Below, piece after piece: positions 1 to 10,700 of a stretch of 64,000 nt of DNA (positions are counted from its first letter, which is position 1; each line of letters starts with the position of its first letter). This DNA is from Burkholderiales bacterium JOSHI_001 (GTDB taxonomy: Bacteria > Pseudomonadota > Gammaproteobacteria > Burkholderiales > Burkholderiaceae_C), in contig CM001438.1 of NCBI GenBank assembly GCA_000244995.1, positions 3,372,090 through 3,436,089 of the forward strand. Reading direction: 5' to 3'. A program made the translations under genes and the position numbers. The notes under the pieces are model-generated. The model searched no databases, was not told the origin of the DNA, and saw nothing but the letters and a program-made list of their open reading frames with translations.

Positions 1-1
1 C

Positions 2-1642
2 GCCGCGCTGCACGCCAGCGAGCTGTGGGCCTACGGCGGGCGCTGGGCGGCCACCCCGCGCTTTGCCCTGCTGGCCCTGCTGGCCTGGCTGCCCATCAAG
101 CTGGTGCACGAAACCGCCCATGGCCTGGCGCTGCGCCAGTTCGGCGCGACGGTGCGCGAAGCCGGCGTCACGCTGATGCTGTTCATGCCCATGCCCTATG
201 TGGACGCCAGCGCCGCGGCGGCCCTGCCCAGCACGCGGCAACGCATGGTGGTCAGCGCCGCGGGCATTGCCGCGGAACTGCTGCTGGCCGCCCTGGCCCT
301 GGCCGCCTGGCTGGCGCTGCCCGACGGCCTGGCGCGCGAGATGGCCTTTGTGGTCTTCAGCGTGGCCGGCCTGTCCACCTTGCTGTTCAATGCCAACCCG
401 CTGCAGCGCCTGGACGGCTACCACCTGGCCACCGACGCACTGCAGCTGCCCAACCTGGCGCCGCGCAGCCGCGAGTACTGGCTGGACCTGCTGCGCCAGC
501 GGGTGCTGCGCCTGCCCGAACACGACCCCTTTCCCGTGGCGCCCGGCGAAGCGCCGTGGCTGCTGGCCTATGCGCCCCTGTCCTGGGCCTGGGGCCTGGG
601 CCTGGCGGCATTGGGCGTGGCCTGGCTGGCGGCCATTTCAGCACCGCTGGGGGCCGCGGCGGGCCTGGTTCTCTTCGTCCAGCTGGCCCTGCTGCCCGCC
701 GTGCGGCTGTTGCGCCAACTGGGCCAGCAAGCCGCCGGCCAGCGCCAGCCGCGCCAGCGCCTGCAGCGTGCCGTGGCCCTGACGGGCGGGGTGCTGGCGG
801 CCAGCTTGCTGCTGCCGCTGCCGCAGCACCGCAGCGCCCAAGGCTTGGTATGGCCGCCCGAACAGGCGCAACTTCGGGCCGACACCGAAGGCTTTGTCCA
901 CGAACTGCACATTGCCGATGGCCAGCCCGTGGCCGCCGGCGACCTGGTGCTGGAACTGGCCAACCCCCGCCTGCAGGCCCAGCGCGCGCAGCAGGCCGCG
1001 CGCGTGGCCGCGATCGAAAGCGACCTGATCCAGGCCAGCGGCAGTGCCGCGCCCGCCGGTGAACGCCGTGGCAACGCCCAGGCCGACCTGGCCGCCGCCC
1101 AGGCCGAGCTGGCCCGCACCGACGAACGCCTGGCCGGCTTGCTGCTGCGTGCCCAGGCGGCCGGCACCCTGGCCCTGCCCGGGGCCGACGACCTGGGCGC
1201 GCAGTGGGTGCCGCAGGGCCGCCTGCTGGGCCAGGTGCTCACCGGCGCCGCGCCCGTGGTGAAGCTGGCAGTGCCGGAAGATGAAGCCCCCAGCGCCCAG
1301 GCGCAAACACGCCCGGTGAGCGTGCGGCTGCGCGACGCCGACGCCACCCGCCGCAGCGGCCGGCTGCAGCGCGACAGCCTGGCGGCGGTGACCCGCCTGC
1401 CCAGCGCCGCGCTGTCCCAGGCCAGCGGTGGCGAACTGCTCACCGACCCGCAGGACAAGGACCACCTGCGCACCCTGCGCCCGGTGGTGCTGATGGACGT
1501 GGTGCTGGACGCGCCGCTGCCCGGCGCCGGCCTGGGCCAGCGCGCCTGGGTGCGCTTTGACGAAGGCTGGTCGCCCCTGGCCTGGCAGGCGTTCAAGGCG
1601 CTGCAGCGGCAGTGGCTGCGCCGCATGAACCCGCAGCACTGA
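2..1642 (+). CDS. M50-family protease-like membrane protein fused to a HlyD-type lipoyl domain (5' truncated)
   Basis: The reading frame is open from the first base of the window, so the N-terminus is missing. A metalloprotease HExxH motif (HETAH) lies about 37 codons in. A second M50-type motif, NPLQRLDG, lies about 130 codons in, among several hydrophobic segments typical of site-2-protease-like proteins. The C-terminal part (from about nt 850) has a biotinyl/lipoyl-like half-motif (GFVHELHIADGQPVAAGD), an Ala-rich helical region and a second half-motif, as in HlyD/membrane-fusion proteins. Its stop overlaps the start of the SecA-like gene (TGATG), which implies translational coupling. Inferred role: inner-membrane part of the exporter for the giant protein downstream. 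Whether it is an active protease is unknown. Confidence 0.8.
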   Translation, partial: AALHASELWAYGGRWAATPRFALLALLAWLPIKLVHETAHGLALRQFGATVREAGVTLMLFMPMPYVDASAAAALPSTRQRMVVSAAGIAAELLLAALALAAWLALPDGLAREMAFVVFSVAGLSTLLFNANPLQRLDGYHLATDALQLPNLAPRSREYWLDLLRQRVLRLPEHDPFPVAPGEAPWLLAYAPLSWAWGLGLAALGVAWLAAISAPLGAAAGLVLFVQLALLPAVRLLRQLGQQAAGQRQPRQRLQRAVALTGGVLAASLLLPLPQHRSAQGLVWPPEQAQLRADTEGFVHELHIADGQPVAAGDLVLELANPRLQAQRAQQAARVAAIESDLIQASGSAAPAGERRGNAQADLAAAQAELARTDERLAGLLLRAQAAGTLALPGADDLGAQWVPQGRLLGQVLTGAAPVVKLAVPEDEAPSAQAQTRPVSVRLRDADATRRSGRLQRDSLAAVTRLPSAALSQASGGELLTDPQDKDHLRTLRPVVLMDVVLDAPLPGAGLGQRAWVRFDEGWSPLAWQAFKALQRQWLRRMNPQH

Positions 1643-3651
1643 TGCCCCGGATCGACCTCGTCCACACCGTGCCAGTGCCCGGCCCCTTGTGGGGCCTGTT
1701 CCCGCGCCGGCCCGACACGCCACAGCCCCCACCCCGCCGTGCCTGGGCGTGGCACAGCGCAAGCCAGCAATGCCGGTCCCTGGCCGGCGCCGCCGAAGGC
1801 CTGGCCCACCAGTTCAAGGCCCAAGGTCTGGTGGCCGAGCAGCGGCGGGCGCTGGCGGCCCAACTGGGCACCGCCTTGCGACGCCAAGGCTTCTGCGACG
1901 CGGCACTGGCCCCCGCCCTGGGCCTGGCAGCGGCTACCGCGGCCGACCTGCTGGGCCAGCCGCCCTTTGCCACCCAGCTGTTTTGCGCGGCCGCACTGCT
2001 GCACAACCGCCTGGCCGAGATGGCCACCGGCGAAGGCAAGACCCTGGCCACGGCGCTGGCCGCCGCCACCGCCGCACTGGCCGGCGTGCCGGTTCACGTG
2101 GTCACCGCCAACGACTACCTGGCCGAGCGCGACGCGCTGCGCCTGGCCCCGCTGTACCAGGCCCTGGGCCTGCAGGTGGCTTTCCTTCGCCCAGGCGACG
2201 GGCCGCAGGCCAAACAGGCCACCTACGCGGCCAGCGTGGTGTACGCCACCGCCAAGGAGCTGGCCTTCGACCACCTGCGCGACCAGCTGGCGCTGGCCGG
2301 CGGCCCGTCCAAGGACCTGCAGCGCCACGCCGCCGCACTGGCCGGCGACAGCCCGGCACCGCTGCCGGTGATGCGCGGGCTGTGCATGGCGCTGCTGGAC
2401 GAGGCCGACAGCATCCTGCTGGACGAAGCCGATGTGCCGCTGATCCTGTCGCGTTCGGTGCCGCACGCCGCCCGCCGAGCCTTCCTGTGGCAAGCCCTGG
2501 CGCTGGCCCGCCAGCTGGTGGCCGACACCGATTTCAAGCTGCACGAAGCCGACCGCCGCGCCGAACTGACGCCCGCGGGCGAAGCTCGCGTCGGTGGCCT
2601 GGCCGCGCCGCTGGGCGGGCCCTGGCAACGTGCGCGTTACCGCCGCGAGGCCATCACGGTGGCGCTGACCGGCCTGCACCTGCTGCGGCGCGACCACCAC
2701 TACATCATGCGCGCCGGCCAGGGGCGCGAGCGCAGCATCGAACTGCTGGACGAGGTGACCGGCCGCGTGGCCGAGGGCCGGGTGTGGTCGCGCGGCCTGC
2801 AGGCGGTGGTGGAGATGAAGGAGGGCCTGCCCCCCGGCGCCGACACCGAAACCCTGGCGCGCACCACCTTCCAGCGCTTCTTCCAGCGCTACTGGCGCCT
2901 GGCCGGCACCAGCGGCACGCTGTGGGAAGCGCGCGGCGAGTTGCAGCGTGTGTTCGCTGCCAGCGTGGTGCGCGTGCCGCTGCAACAGCCCTCGCAGCGC
3001 CGTCGCGACAGCGACGCGGTGTTTGCCGACGCGCCCCGGCTGTGGGCCGCAGTGGCCTTGCGCACGCGTGAACTTTGCGCGGCCGGGCGGCCGGTGCTCA
3101 TCGGCACCGACAGCGTGGCCGACTCGCAGGCGCTGTCGGCCGTCTTGCGCGCCCACGGCATCGAGCACCAGGTGCTCAATGCCCTGAACGACGCCGACGA
3201 AGCCGCCATCGTGGCGCAAGCCGGACACGCTGCGCGCGTGACGATTTCCACACGCATGGCCGGCCGCGGCACCGACATCGAACTGGACGCCGCCGCCCGT
3301 GCGGCGGGAGGACTTCACGTTCTGAACTGCCAGCACAACCCCTCGCGAAGGCTCGACCGCCAGCTCGTTGGACGCTGTGCGCGACAGGGCGATCCGGGCA
3401 GCGCGCAAGCGTGGTGGATGGCACGAAACCCAATGTCACAAGTGGGGGTGCTCGCCCCTATCCTCGCTGCATGCCATCGACATGTTCGGATCGAGGAGAC
3501 ACCATGGGTGCGTCCGCAATGGGTGCTGCGATTGATGAAGTTCGCGCCGCAATGGGGCGAGGAACATCAGCGCGCCGGGCAACGTGCCGCCCTGCTGCAG
3601 TCCGACCTGCAGTGGCAGCGGCGACTGGCCTTCGCCGGCCGCGAGAACTAG
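1642..3651 (+). CDS. SecA-like translocation ATPase, accessory, short form
   Basis: A 669-residue protein with SecA-type motor motifs: Walker A MATGEGKT (residues 127-134), a SecA-type HVVTANDYLAERD segment, DEAD box LLDEADSILLDEAD (about 251-261), the GRVAEGRVWSRGLQAVVEMKEG segment, GTSGT, and the helicase segment TRMAGRGTDIELD followed by GRCARQGDPG. Housekeeping SecA is about 900 residues; this one is much shorter and shows no C-terminal zinc finger. It is therefore an accessory SecA-like protein, not the essential one. ATG at 1642 is preferred over ATG 1612 because it overlaps the upstream stop (TGATG). Context suggests it energises export of the LEPR-XLL protein at 4726. Confidence 0.85.
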   Translation: MPRIDLVHTVPVPGPLWGLFPRRPDTPQPPPRRAWAWHSASQQCRSLAGAAEGLAHQFKAQGLVAEQRRALAAQLGTALRRQGFCDAALAPALGLAAATAADLLGQPPFATQLFCAAALLHNRLAEMATGEGKTLATALAAATAALAGVPVHVVTANDYLAERDALRLAPLYQALGLQVAFLRPGDGPQAKQATYAASVVYATAKELAFDHLRDQLALAGGPSKDLQRHAAALAGDSPAPLPVMRGLCMALLDEADSILLDEADVPLILSRSVPHAARRAFLWQALALARQLVADTDFKLHEADRRAELTPAGEARVGGLAAPLGGPWQRARYRREAITVALTGLHLLRRDHHYIMRAGQGRERSIELLDEVTGRVAEGRVWSRGLQAVVEMKEGLPPGADTETLARTTFQRFFQRYWRLAGTSGTLWEARGELQRVFAASVVRVPLQQPSQRRRDSDAVFADAPRLWAAVALRTRELCAAGRPVLIGTDSVADSQALSAVLRAHGIEHQVLNALNDADEAAIVAQAGHAARVTISTRMAGRGTDIELDAAARAAGGLHVLNCQHNPSRRLDRQLVGRCARQGDPGSAQAWWMARNPMSQVGVLAPILAACHRHVRIEETPWVRPQWVLRLMKFAPQWGEEHQRAGQRAALLQSDLQWQRRLAFAGREN

Positions 3652-4673
3652 TTCACAGCCTGGCGCTGCTGGGCGCCCTGTCGGCCCTGTGGGCCCTGCC
3701 GCTGGCCACCTTGGCCGCCGCCCCGGTGGCGACGGCGCCCAAGCCCGCGGTGTGCCTGATCGAGCCCGACAGCGTGGCCGAAGTGGGATCGCAGGTGGTG
3801 GGCCTGGTGGAGCGCCTGCATGTGGAGCGCGGCGAAAGCGTGCGCGCCGGCCAGGCCCTGGTGAGCCTGCGCGCCGATGTGGAACGCGCCAATGCCCACG
3901 TGGCCGACACCCGCGCCGGCATCGACGCCGACGTGCGCGCCGCCGCCGCCAGCCTGGACCTGGCGCAGCAGAAGTTCAAACGCGCCCAGGCCCTGGTGAA
4001 GGAGAGCTTCGTTTCTGACCAGGCGCTGGAGCAGGCCCGCTCGGAACGCGAACTGGCGGCCCAGCGCCTGGCCCAGGCCCGCGGCCAGCAACAGATCTAC
4101 CAACAGGAACGCCGCGTGGCCGACGCGCAGCTGGGCCTGCGTTCGGTGAAAAGCCCGCTGTCCGGCGTGGTGGTGGAACGGTATGTGAATGTGGGCGAAC
4201 GCGTGGAAGAGCGCCCGCTGCTGCGCGTGGCCGTGATCGACCCGCTGCGCGTGGAACTGATGGTGCCCACGGCCCTGTACGGCAGCATCCAGCGCGGCGG
4301 CCAGCTCACCATCCGCCCCGAGTTGCCCGGCCAGGCCCCGGTCACCGCCACCGTGCGCCAGGTGGACAAGGTGATGGACGCGGCCAGCAACACCTTCCGT
4401 GTGCGCCTGTCCCTGCCCAACCCAAACAACCGCATGCCCGCCGGCCTGCGCTGCAAGGTGGACCTGCCAGGCATGACCCAGGCCAGCGCCGCCGAACTGC
4501 GCCCCACGCCCAAGGCCGTGCCCGGCACCGCGCAGGACGCCGCCGCGCCGCGCACCGGCACTTCCAGCACCTCGGGCGCGCGCAGCGGCTTCAGCCTGTT
4601 CAACCGCGCCTCGGCGCAAAGCAACACCCCGGCTCCGCGCGCCAGCCTGCGCATGGCGCTGGCGCTGGACTGA
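3612..4673 (+). CDS. HlyD/RND-type periplasmic adaptor protein
   Basis: A membrane-fusion-protein family member: hydrophobic export signal (LALLGALSALWALPLATLAAA), lipoyl half-motif (VVGLVERLHVERGESVRAGQAL), an alpha-helical hairpin rich in Ala/Gln/Glu, a second lipoyl half (SPLSGVVVERYVNVGERVE) and a beta-barrel region. Such adaptors bridge an inner-membrane pump to an outer-membrane channel. No TolC-like gene is visible here. The start is uncertain. GTG 3612 places the hydrophobic signal close to the N-terminus and overlaps the SecA-like gene by 40 nt. ATG 3504 has a good GAGGAG ribosome site but would overlap by 148 nt and add 36 residues rich in Arg and Ala. Confidence 0.8.
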   Translation: MAAATGLRRPRELVHSLALLGALSALWALPLATLAAAPVATAPKPAVCLIEPDSVAEVGSQVVGLVERLHVERGESVRAGQALVSLRADVERANAHVADTRAGIDADVRAAAASLDLAQQKFKRAQALVKESFVSDQALEQARSERELAAQRLAQARGQQQIYQQERRVADAQLGLRSVKSPLSGVVVERYVNVGERVEERPLLRVAVIDPLRVELMVPTALYGSIQRGGQLTIRPELPGQAPVTATVRQVDKVMDAASNTFRVRLSLPNPNNRMPAGLRCKVDLPGMTQASAAELRPTPKAVPGTAQDAAAPRTGTSSTSGARSGFSLFNRASAQSNTPAPRASLRMALALD

Positions 4674-4725
4674 TTCCCCTTCACTCGGCACCCCTCCCCA
4701 CCCGCAAACCACCGCGTCGGCCCCC

Positions 4726-7700
4726 ATGCACAGCACCATCGCCCGAACCGCCGTCCAGCACGCAGCGCGTCTGGTGGTGGAGGCCATGGAGCCGCGCCTG
4801 CTGCATTCGGCCGACCTGCTGGGTGGCACGGCCGCGCTGGCCTCGGCCGACAGCCTGCTGCAGCCGCAGTTGCAGTCGCTCCACGTGCACAGCAGCCCGG
4901 CCAACACGCAACAGGGCACGCGCCAGGAACTGGTGCTGCTGGACACCGGCATCACCGGGGCCGACCAGTTGCTGGCCGACCTGGCCCGGCAACAACAGGC
5001 TGGCCGGGCGCTGAGCATCGTCACCTTCGGCGCGCAGGACGACGCGCTGGCCCTGCTGGGCCAGGCCCTGCAAGGCCAGCACGACGTGGCGGCGGTGCAC
5101 ATCGTCAGCCATGGCAGCGATGGCGTACTGGCCCTGGGCAGCACGCGGCTGGACGCCGCCACGCTGATGGCCCGCGCTGGCGAGGTGGCCGGCTGGTCCG
5201 CCGCGCTGGCCGAAGGTGCCGACCTGCTGCTGTACGGCTGCGACGTTGCCGCCACCGACACCGGCCGCGCCCTGCTGCAGGACCTGGCCACCCTGACCGG
5301 TGCCGACGTGGCCGCCAGCGACGACCCCACCGGCGCCACGGCCCTGGGCGGTGACTGGTTGCTGGAAGCCCGCATCGGGCAGGTGGAGGGCGCCCTGGTG
5401 TTCAGCGGCGGCCTGCAGGCCGACTTTGGCGGCGTGCTCAGCCGCCTGGCCTACGACGGCTTTTCCACCACGTCCGGCAACCTCAGCGGCGACACCACCG
5501 GCAGCGGCTGGGCGGACAGCTGGGCCAGCAGCGGCAACGGCCTGACGGCCGGCGGCGGCGGCCTGGCCGACCCTGGCGGCCGCTTGCCCACCGGCGGCGG
5601 CGCCGTCACGGCCAGCATCTCATCGACCCTGTCCACGGCGGAGGCCACGCGCAACCTGGCCGCAGCGGTGGGCGCCGAAGGCACCACCACCTGGGTCAGC
5701 TTCCTGGTGCGCCCCAACCGCACCGGCACGGCCGATTTCATGGGCCTGCAGTTCGGCAACACCTCGGCCACCACCGGCTTCGTGGGCTACAACGGCAGCG
5801 GCTTCATCCTGGGCCGTGCCGGCGCGCTCAGCGCTGCCACGGTCAGCGGCGTCAACGCCCAGGCCGGCCAGACCACGCTGCTGGTGCTGAAGCTGCAAAG
5901 CGTGGCCGGCAACGACACCGCCACGCTGTATGTGAACCCCACCCCGGGCCTGGCCGACCCGAACAGCCTGCGCAGCGTGAGCGTGTCCAACCTGGACTTT
6001 GGCAGCTTCACCCGCATTGGCGTCTCGGCCGGCAATGGCTTCGGCATGAATGCTGCGGTGCTGGACGAAATCCGCGTGGGCACCAGTTTCCTGGACGTGG
6101 CGCCCACCAGCGTGGCCACCGCGCCGGTCATCACCAGCAATGGCGGCGGCACCACGGCCGACTTCACCGTGGCCGAGACCCGCCGCGACGTGACCACGGT
6201 GGCCGCCATCGACGCCAACGCCGACACCCTGAGCTTCAGCATCGCGGGCGGCGTCGACGCGGCGCGCTTTGCCATCAACGCCGGCACCGGGGCGCTCACC
6301 TTCGTCAACGCCCCGGATTTCGAAGCCCCGGCCGACGCCAACCGCGACAACATCTATACCGTGCAGGTGCAGGCCAGCGACGGTGCGCGCACGGACGTGC
6401 AAACCCTGAACGTCACCGTCACTGACGTGAGCGCTGTGCTCAATGTCAACACATTCGCCGATGTGCTGGATGCGGGCGACCTGAGCTCAGTGGAAGCCTT
6501 GAACGCCAGCGCGGGCGCCGACGGCAAGGTCTCGCTGCGCGAAGCCGTGATCGCCGCCAACAACACCGCGGGCAAGGACCTGATCGCGTTGCAGGCGGGC
6601 ACCTACGAACTGACCATCCCGGGCATCGGAGAGAACCAGAGCCGCACCGGCGACCTGGACATCCTGGACGGCGTCACCATCACCGGCGCCGGCGCGCTGA
6701 ACACCAGCATCACCGGCTTGGGCGCATCGGCGCTGCTGCATGTGCGTGCCGGCGACAGCAACATCTCCGCACTGACGCTGCGCGACGGCTACACGCTGTC
6801 CAATGGCGCCGCGATCGACGTGCTCAGTGGCGCCAGCCTCACCCTCAGCCAGGCCATCGTCCGCAACAACCAGGCGCCGTACGGCGCGGGCGCCGCCATC
6901 CTCAACAACGGCGCACTGAACCTGGTCGACGTGGAACTGCGCGACAACCAGGCCGGCAGCTTCGGCGGCGGCCTGTACCACGCCGGCACCGCACTCACGA
7001 TGACGCGCGTGACAGTTGCTGGCAACCAGGCCAACAGCGGAGGTGCCGGTGCCTACCTGGCCGGCAGCGGCACGCAGACCTTGAGCAACGTGACCTTCAG
7101 CGGCAACCAGACCGCCGCCAACGGTGCGGGCCTGTCTCTGGACTCCAACGCGCAGCTTGTGAACGTGACCCTGGCCAACAACAACGCCGCCAGCGGTGGA
7201 GGCCTCTACGTCAGCAAGAACGCTTCGTCCGTGAGCCTGACGAACGTGCTGCTGTCCAACAATGGTGGTGGCAACCTGATCCAGGCCAACTCGGCTGTGA
7301 GGTCACTGGGCAACAACATCAGCACCGACACCGTGGCTGCGCTCAACCAGGCCAGCGACCGCAGCGGCGCGAACGTGATCCTGGGCGCGCTGGCGGACAA
7401 CGGTGGCGTCACCCGCACCCATGCCCTGCTGGCCGGCAGTGCCGGCATCAATGCCGGCAACAGCGCCGCGGCACCGGCCACCGACCAACGCGGTCAGGCC
7501 CGCGTCGGTGCGGCGGACGTGGGCGCCTACGAATACGTGAACCTGGCCAACACGGCCCCCACCATCACCAGCAACGGGGGCGACGCGACGGCCAGCCTGA
7601 GCGTGGTGGAGCACACCACGGTCGTCACCAAGGTGGTTGCCGACGACACAGATGGCGATACGGTGCAGTACGGCATCGTGGGGGGTGACGACGCGGCACT

Positions 7701-10700
7701 TTTCAGCATCGACGCGGCCAGCGGCGTGCTCAGCTTTATCACCGCACCGGACTTCGACCTGCCCACCGACACCGGACGCGACAACACCTACCAGGTGCGC
7801 GTGCAGGCCAGCGACGGCCTGGCCAGCGACACCCAGACCCTGCTGGTGACGGTGAGCAACCTCACCATGACAGCGCGCGACGACAGCGTGAACGCCACGG
7901 CCGGCGTGCAGCAGTCCATTGCCGTGCTGGCCAATGACAGCCTGGGCGAAGGCACGCAGATGGCCCTGGTGGACGCCACGCCAGGCGCACAGGCGTCCAG
8001 CATGTTCATCAGTGCGTCGCAGGTGCTCTACACCTCGCAGGCCGCCTTCAGCGGCACCGACAGCTTCAGCTACCGCGCCACCGACGGCAGCGAAGGCCTG
8101 GTGCACTACTGGAACCTGTCGGGCCAGGCCAGCGACACCGTGGGCAGCGCCCAGGGCCAGCTGTACAACGGCGTGGCCACCACCAGCACGGGCCAGTTCG
8201 GCCAGGCGCTGCACTTCGACGGCGCCAACGACCTGGCACTGATACCCGACTTCGCCTACAGCAACGAATTCACGCTGTCGTTCTGGTTCCGCATGGCGGA
8301 CAACAACGGCACGGGTTACCGCTACATGTACGCGCACGGCACCGTGGCCGCGTCCAACAGCCTGAACGTGTTCTTCATCGAGAAGGACACCAACACCGGC
8401 ACCGGCATCAACAACGTGCTGCGCACGCGCATCCTGGACGGCAACGATGCCGACAACGTCAGCGGCCTGGACGTGGCGGCGACCGGCCTGGCGGACAACC
8501 AGTGGCACCAGTACACCCTGAGCACCCAGGCGGGCGTGGGCAGTCGGGTGTACATCGACGGCAGCCTGCGTGCGGCCATCGCCAACGGCGGCGACGCCAT
8601 CAACCCCAGTGGGCAGGTGTTTTTGGGCACCAACACCGCGGGTGACGCGGCACGCCAGTTCACGGGCGACCTGGACACCCTGCAGTTCTACAACCGCACG
8701 GTGGACGCCGCGGCGCTGTACGCGGGCAACCTGGCCCAGGCGCAGGTGACGGTGAACGTGGCGGCCAACAGCGGCGCGGCACCGTTCATCACCAGCGGGG
8801 GCGGCGCCGCCACCCTCGCGCGCAGCGTGGCCGAGAACACCACGGCGGTGGCCACCATCACCGCCACCGACCCCGAGGGCGCGGCCATCACCTACGGCCT
8901 GTTGAACAGTGGCGATGCCGCCTTGTTCAGCATCGACCCGGTGAGCGGGGCGCTGCACTTCCGCGTGGCACCGGACTTCGAGGCCCCGCAGGACGGCAAC
9001 CGCGACAACGTCTACACCCTGACCGTCTCCGCCAGCGACGGCGTGAACGTGGACCTCCAGACCCTGAACGTGACGGTCACCGACGTGGGCGGGCCCCTGG
9101 TGGTGACCACGAACCACGACACCGTGGACGGCGACGTCTCGTCGGTGGAAGCGCTGCTGGCCAATGCCGGTGCGGACGGCATTTCGCTGCGCGAGGCCCT
9201 GCTGGCGTCCAACGCCAGCGCCGGCGCCGACCTGGTCCGCTTCAACCTGGGCGCGGGCCAGCGCATCATCGCCCTGGAAAGCGCCCTGCCCACCATCACC
9301 GACACCGTCACCATCGACGGCAGCAGCCAGAGCGGCTACGCCGGCGCGCCCCTGGTGGCCCTGGACGGCTCCAAGCCGGGTCTGGATGCCAGCGGCCTGG
9401 TGCTGTCCACGCTGCCGTCCAGTGCGGCCAGCGGCTCGGTGCTGCGGGGCTTGTCCATCTATGGTTTCAGCCGCAGCGCCATCGAAGTCACGGCCGACGT
9501 GGCCTCGGTGCTGATCGCCGGCAACTACCTGGGCGTGGACCTCAGCGGCCTGAACGCGCCCGGCAACGGCAAATGGGGCGTGGACGCCACCGGTGCAGGC
9601 TTCGGCCTGGTCATTGGCGGCGGCAGCGCGGTCGAGCGCAACCTCATCGGCGGCCACCACAGCCTGGGCGGCATCGCCATCAACGGCACCCAGGGCGCCC
9701 GGGTGATGGGCAACCACATCGGCGTGGGCGCCGACGGCGTCACCGCGCTGTCCAACGCCGTCGGCGTGCTGCTGGCCAACGATGTCCTGGGCACGGTGGT
9801 GGGCGGCAGCGCGGCCGAAGGCAACCTCATCGCCCACAATGGCTCAGGGGGCGTGGTCACGCTCAGCGCGAACAGCTATGGCGCGGTGCTGGGCAACCGC
9901 TTCGTCGACAACGGCGCCCAGGCCATCGACCAGGGCTGGAACGGCCAGATCCAGCCCAACGACAACGAAGCCGACCTGCGCCAGAACATGCTGGTGCTGG
10001 CCAGCGCCGAGACCAGCAGCAGCGGCCTGCGCCTGACCGGGCAGCTCGACACGACGGCCGGGCGCACGGTGCGCATCGAGTTCTTTGCCAACGACGCGGC
10101 CGGCGCGCAGGGCCACGGCGAGGGCCAGCGCCTGCTGGCCACGCTGGACCGCACGGTGCCTGCCAATGGCACGCTGAGCCTGGACGAAACCCTGGCCGTG
10201 CCGGTGGCGGCCGGCCAGTGGATCAGCGCCACGGTCACCCAGCTCAGCGGCGCCGGCGGCAGCCCGCTGCGCACCTCGGAATTCAGCAAGGCGGTGCAGG
10301 TGGCCACCCGGAACCTGCCGCCCGCCTTCACCCAGCCCGGCGCGGGCGCGGACCGCGCGGCCCTGGCCACGCCGGAGGGCCAGAGCACCGTGCTGACCCT
10401 CAGCGCAACGGACCCGGACGGCCAGGCCCTGGGCTACGCCATCGCCGGCGGTGCCGACGCGGCGCGCTTCACCGTCGATGCGGGTTCGGGCCAGCTGAGC
10501 TTCAACACCGCCCCCGACTTCGAGAACCCCGGCGATGCCAACGGCGACGGGGTGTACGAGGTGCTTGTGTCGGTCTCGGACGGCGCGGGCGGCAGCGACA
10601 CGCTGGCGCTGGACCTGCGCGTGACCGACCTGAACGACAACGCACCCATCGTGACCGCGGCCCAGCAGTTCACGCTGTCGGAAACCGCACCCGCGGGCAC

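Noticed and set aside
568-3408. 946-codon minus-strand open frame opposite the M50 and SecA-like genes
   Set aside because: No recognisable domain and low-complexity composition; the plus-strand frames carry HExxH, Walker A and DEAD motifs.
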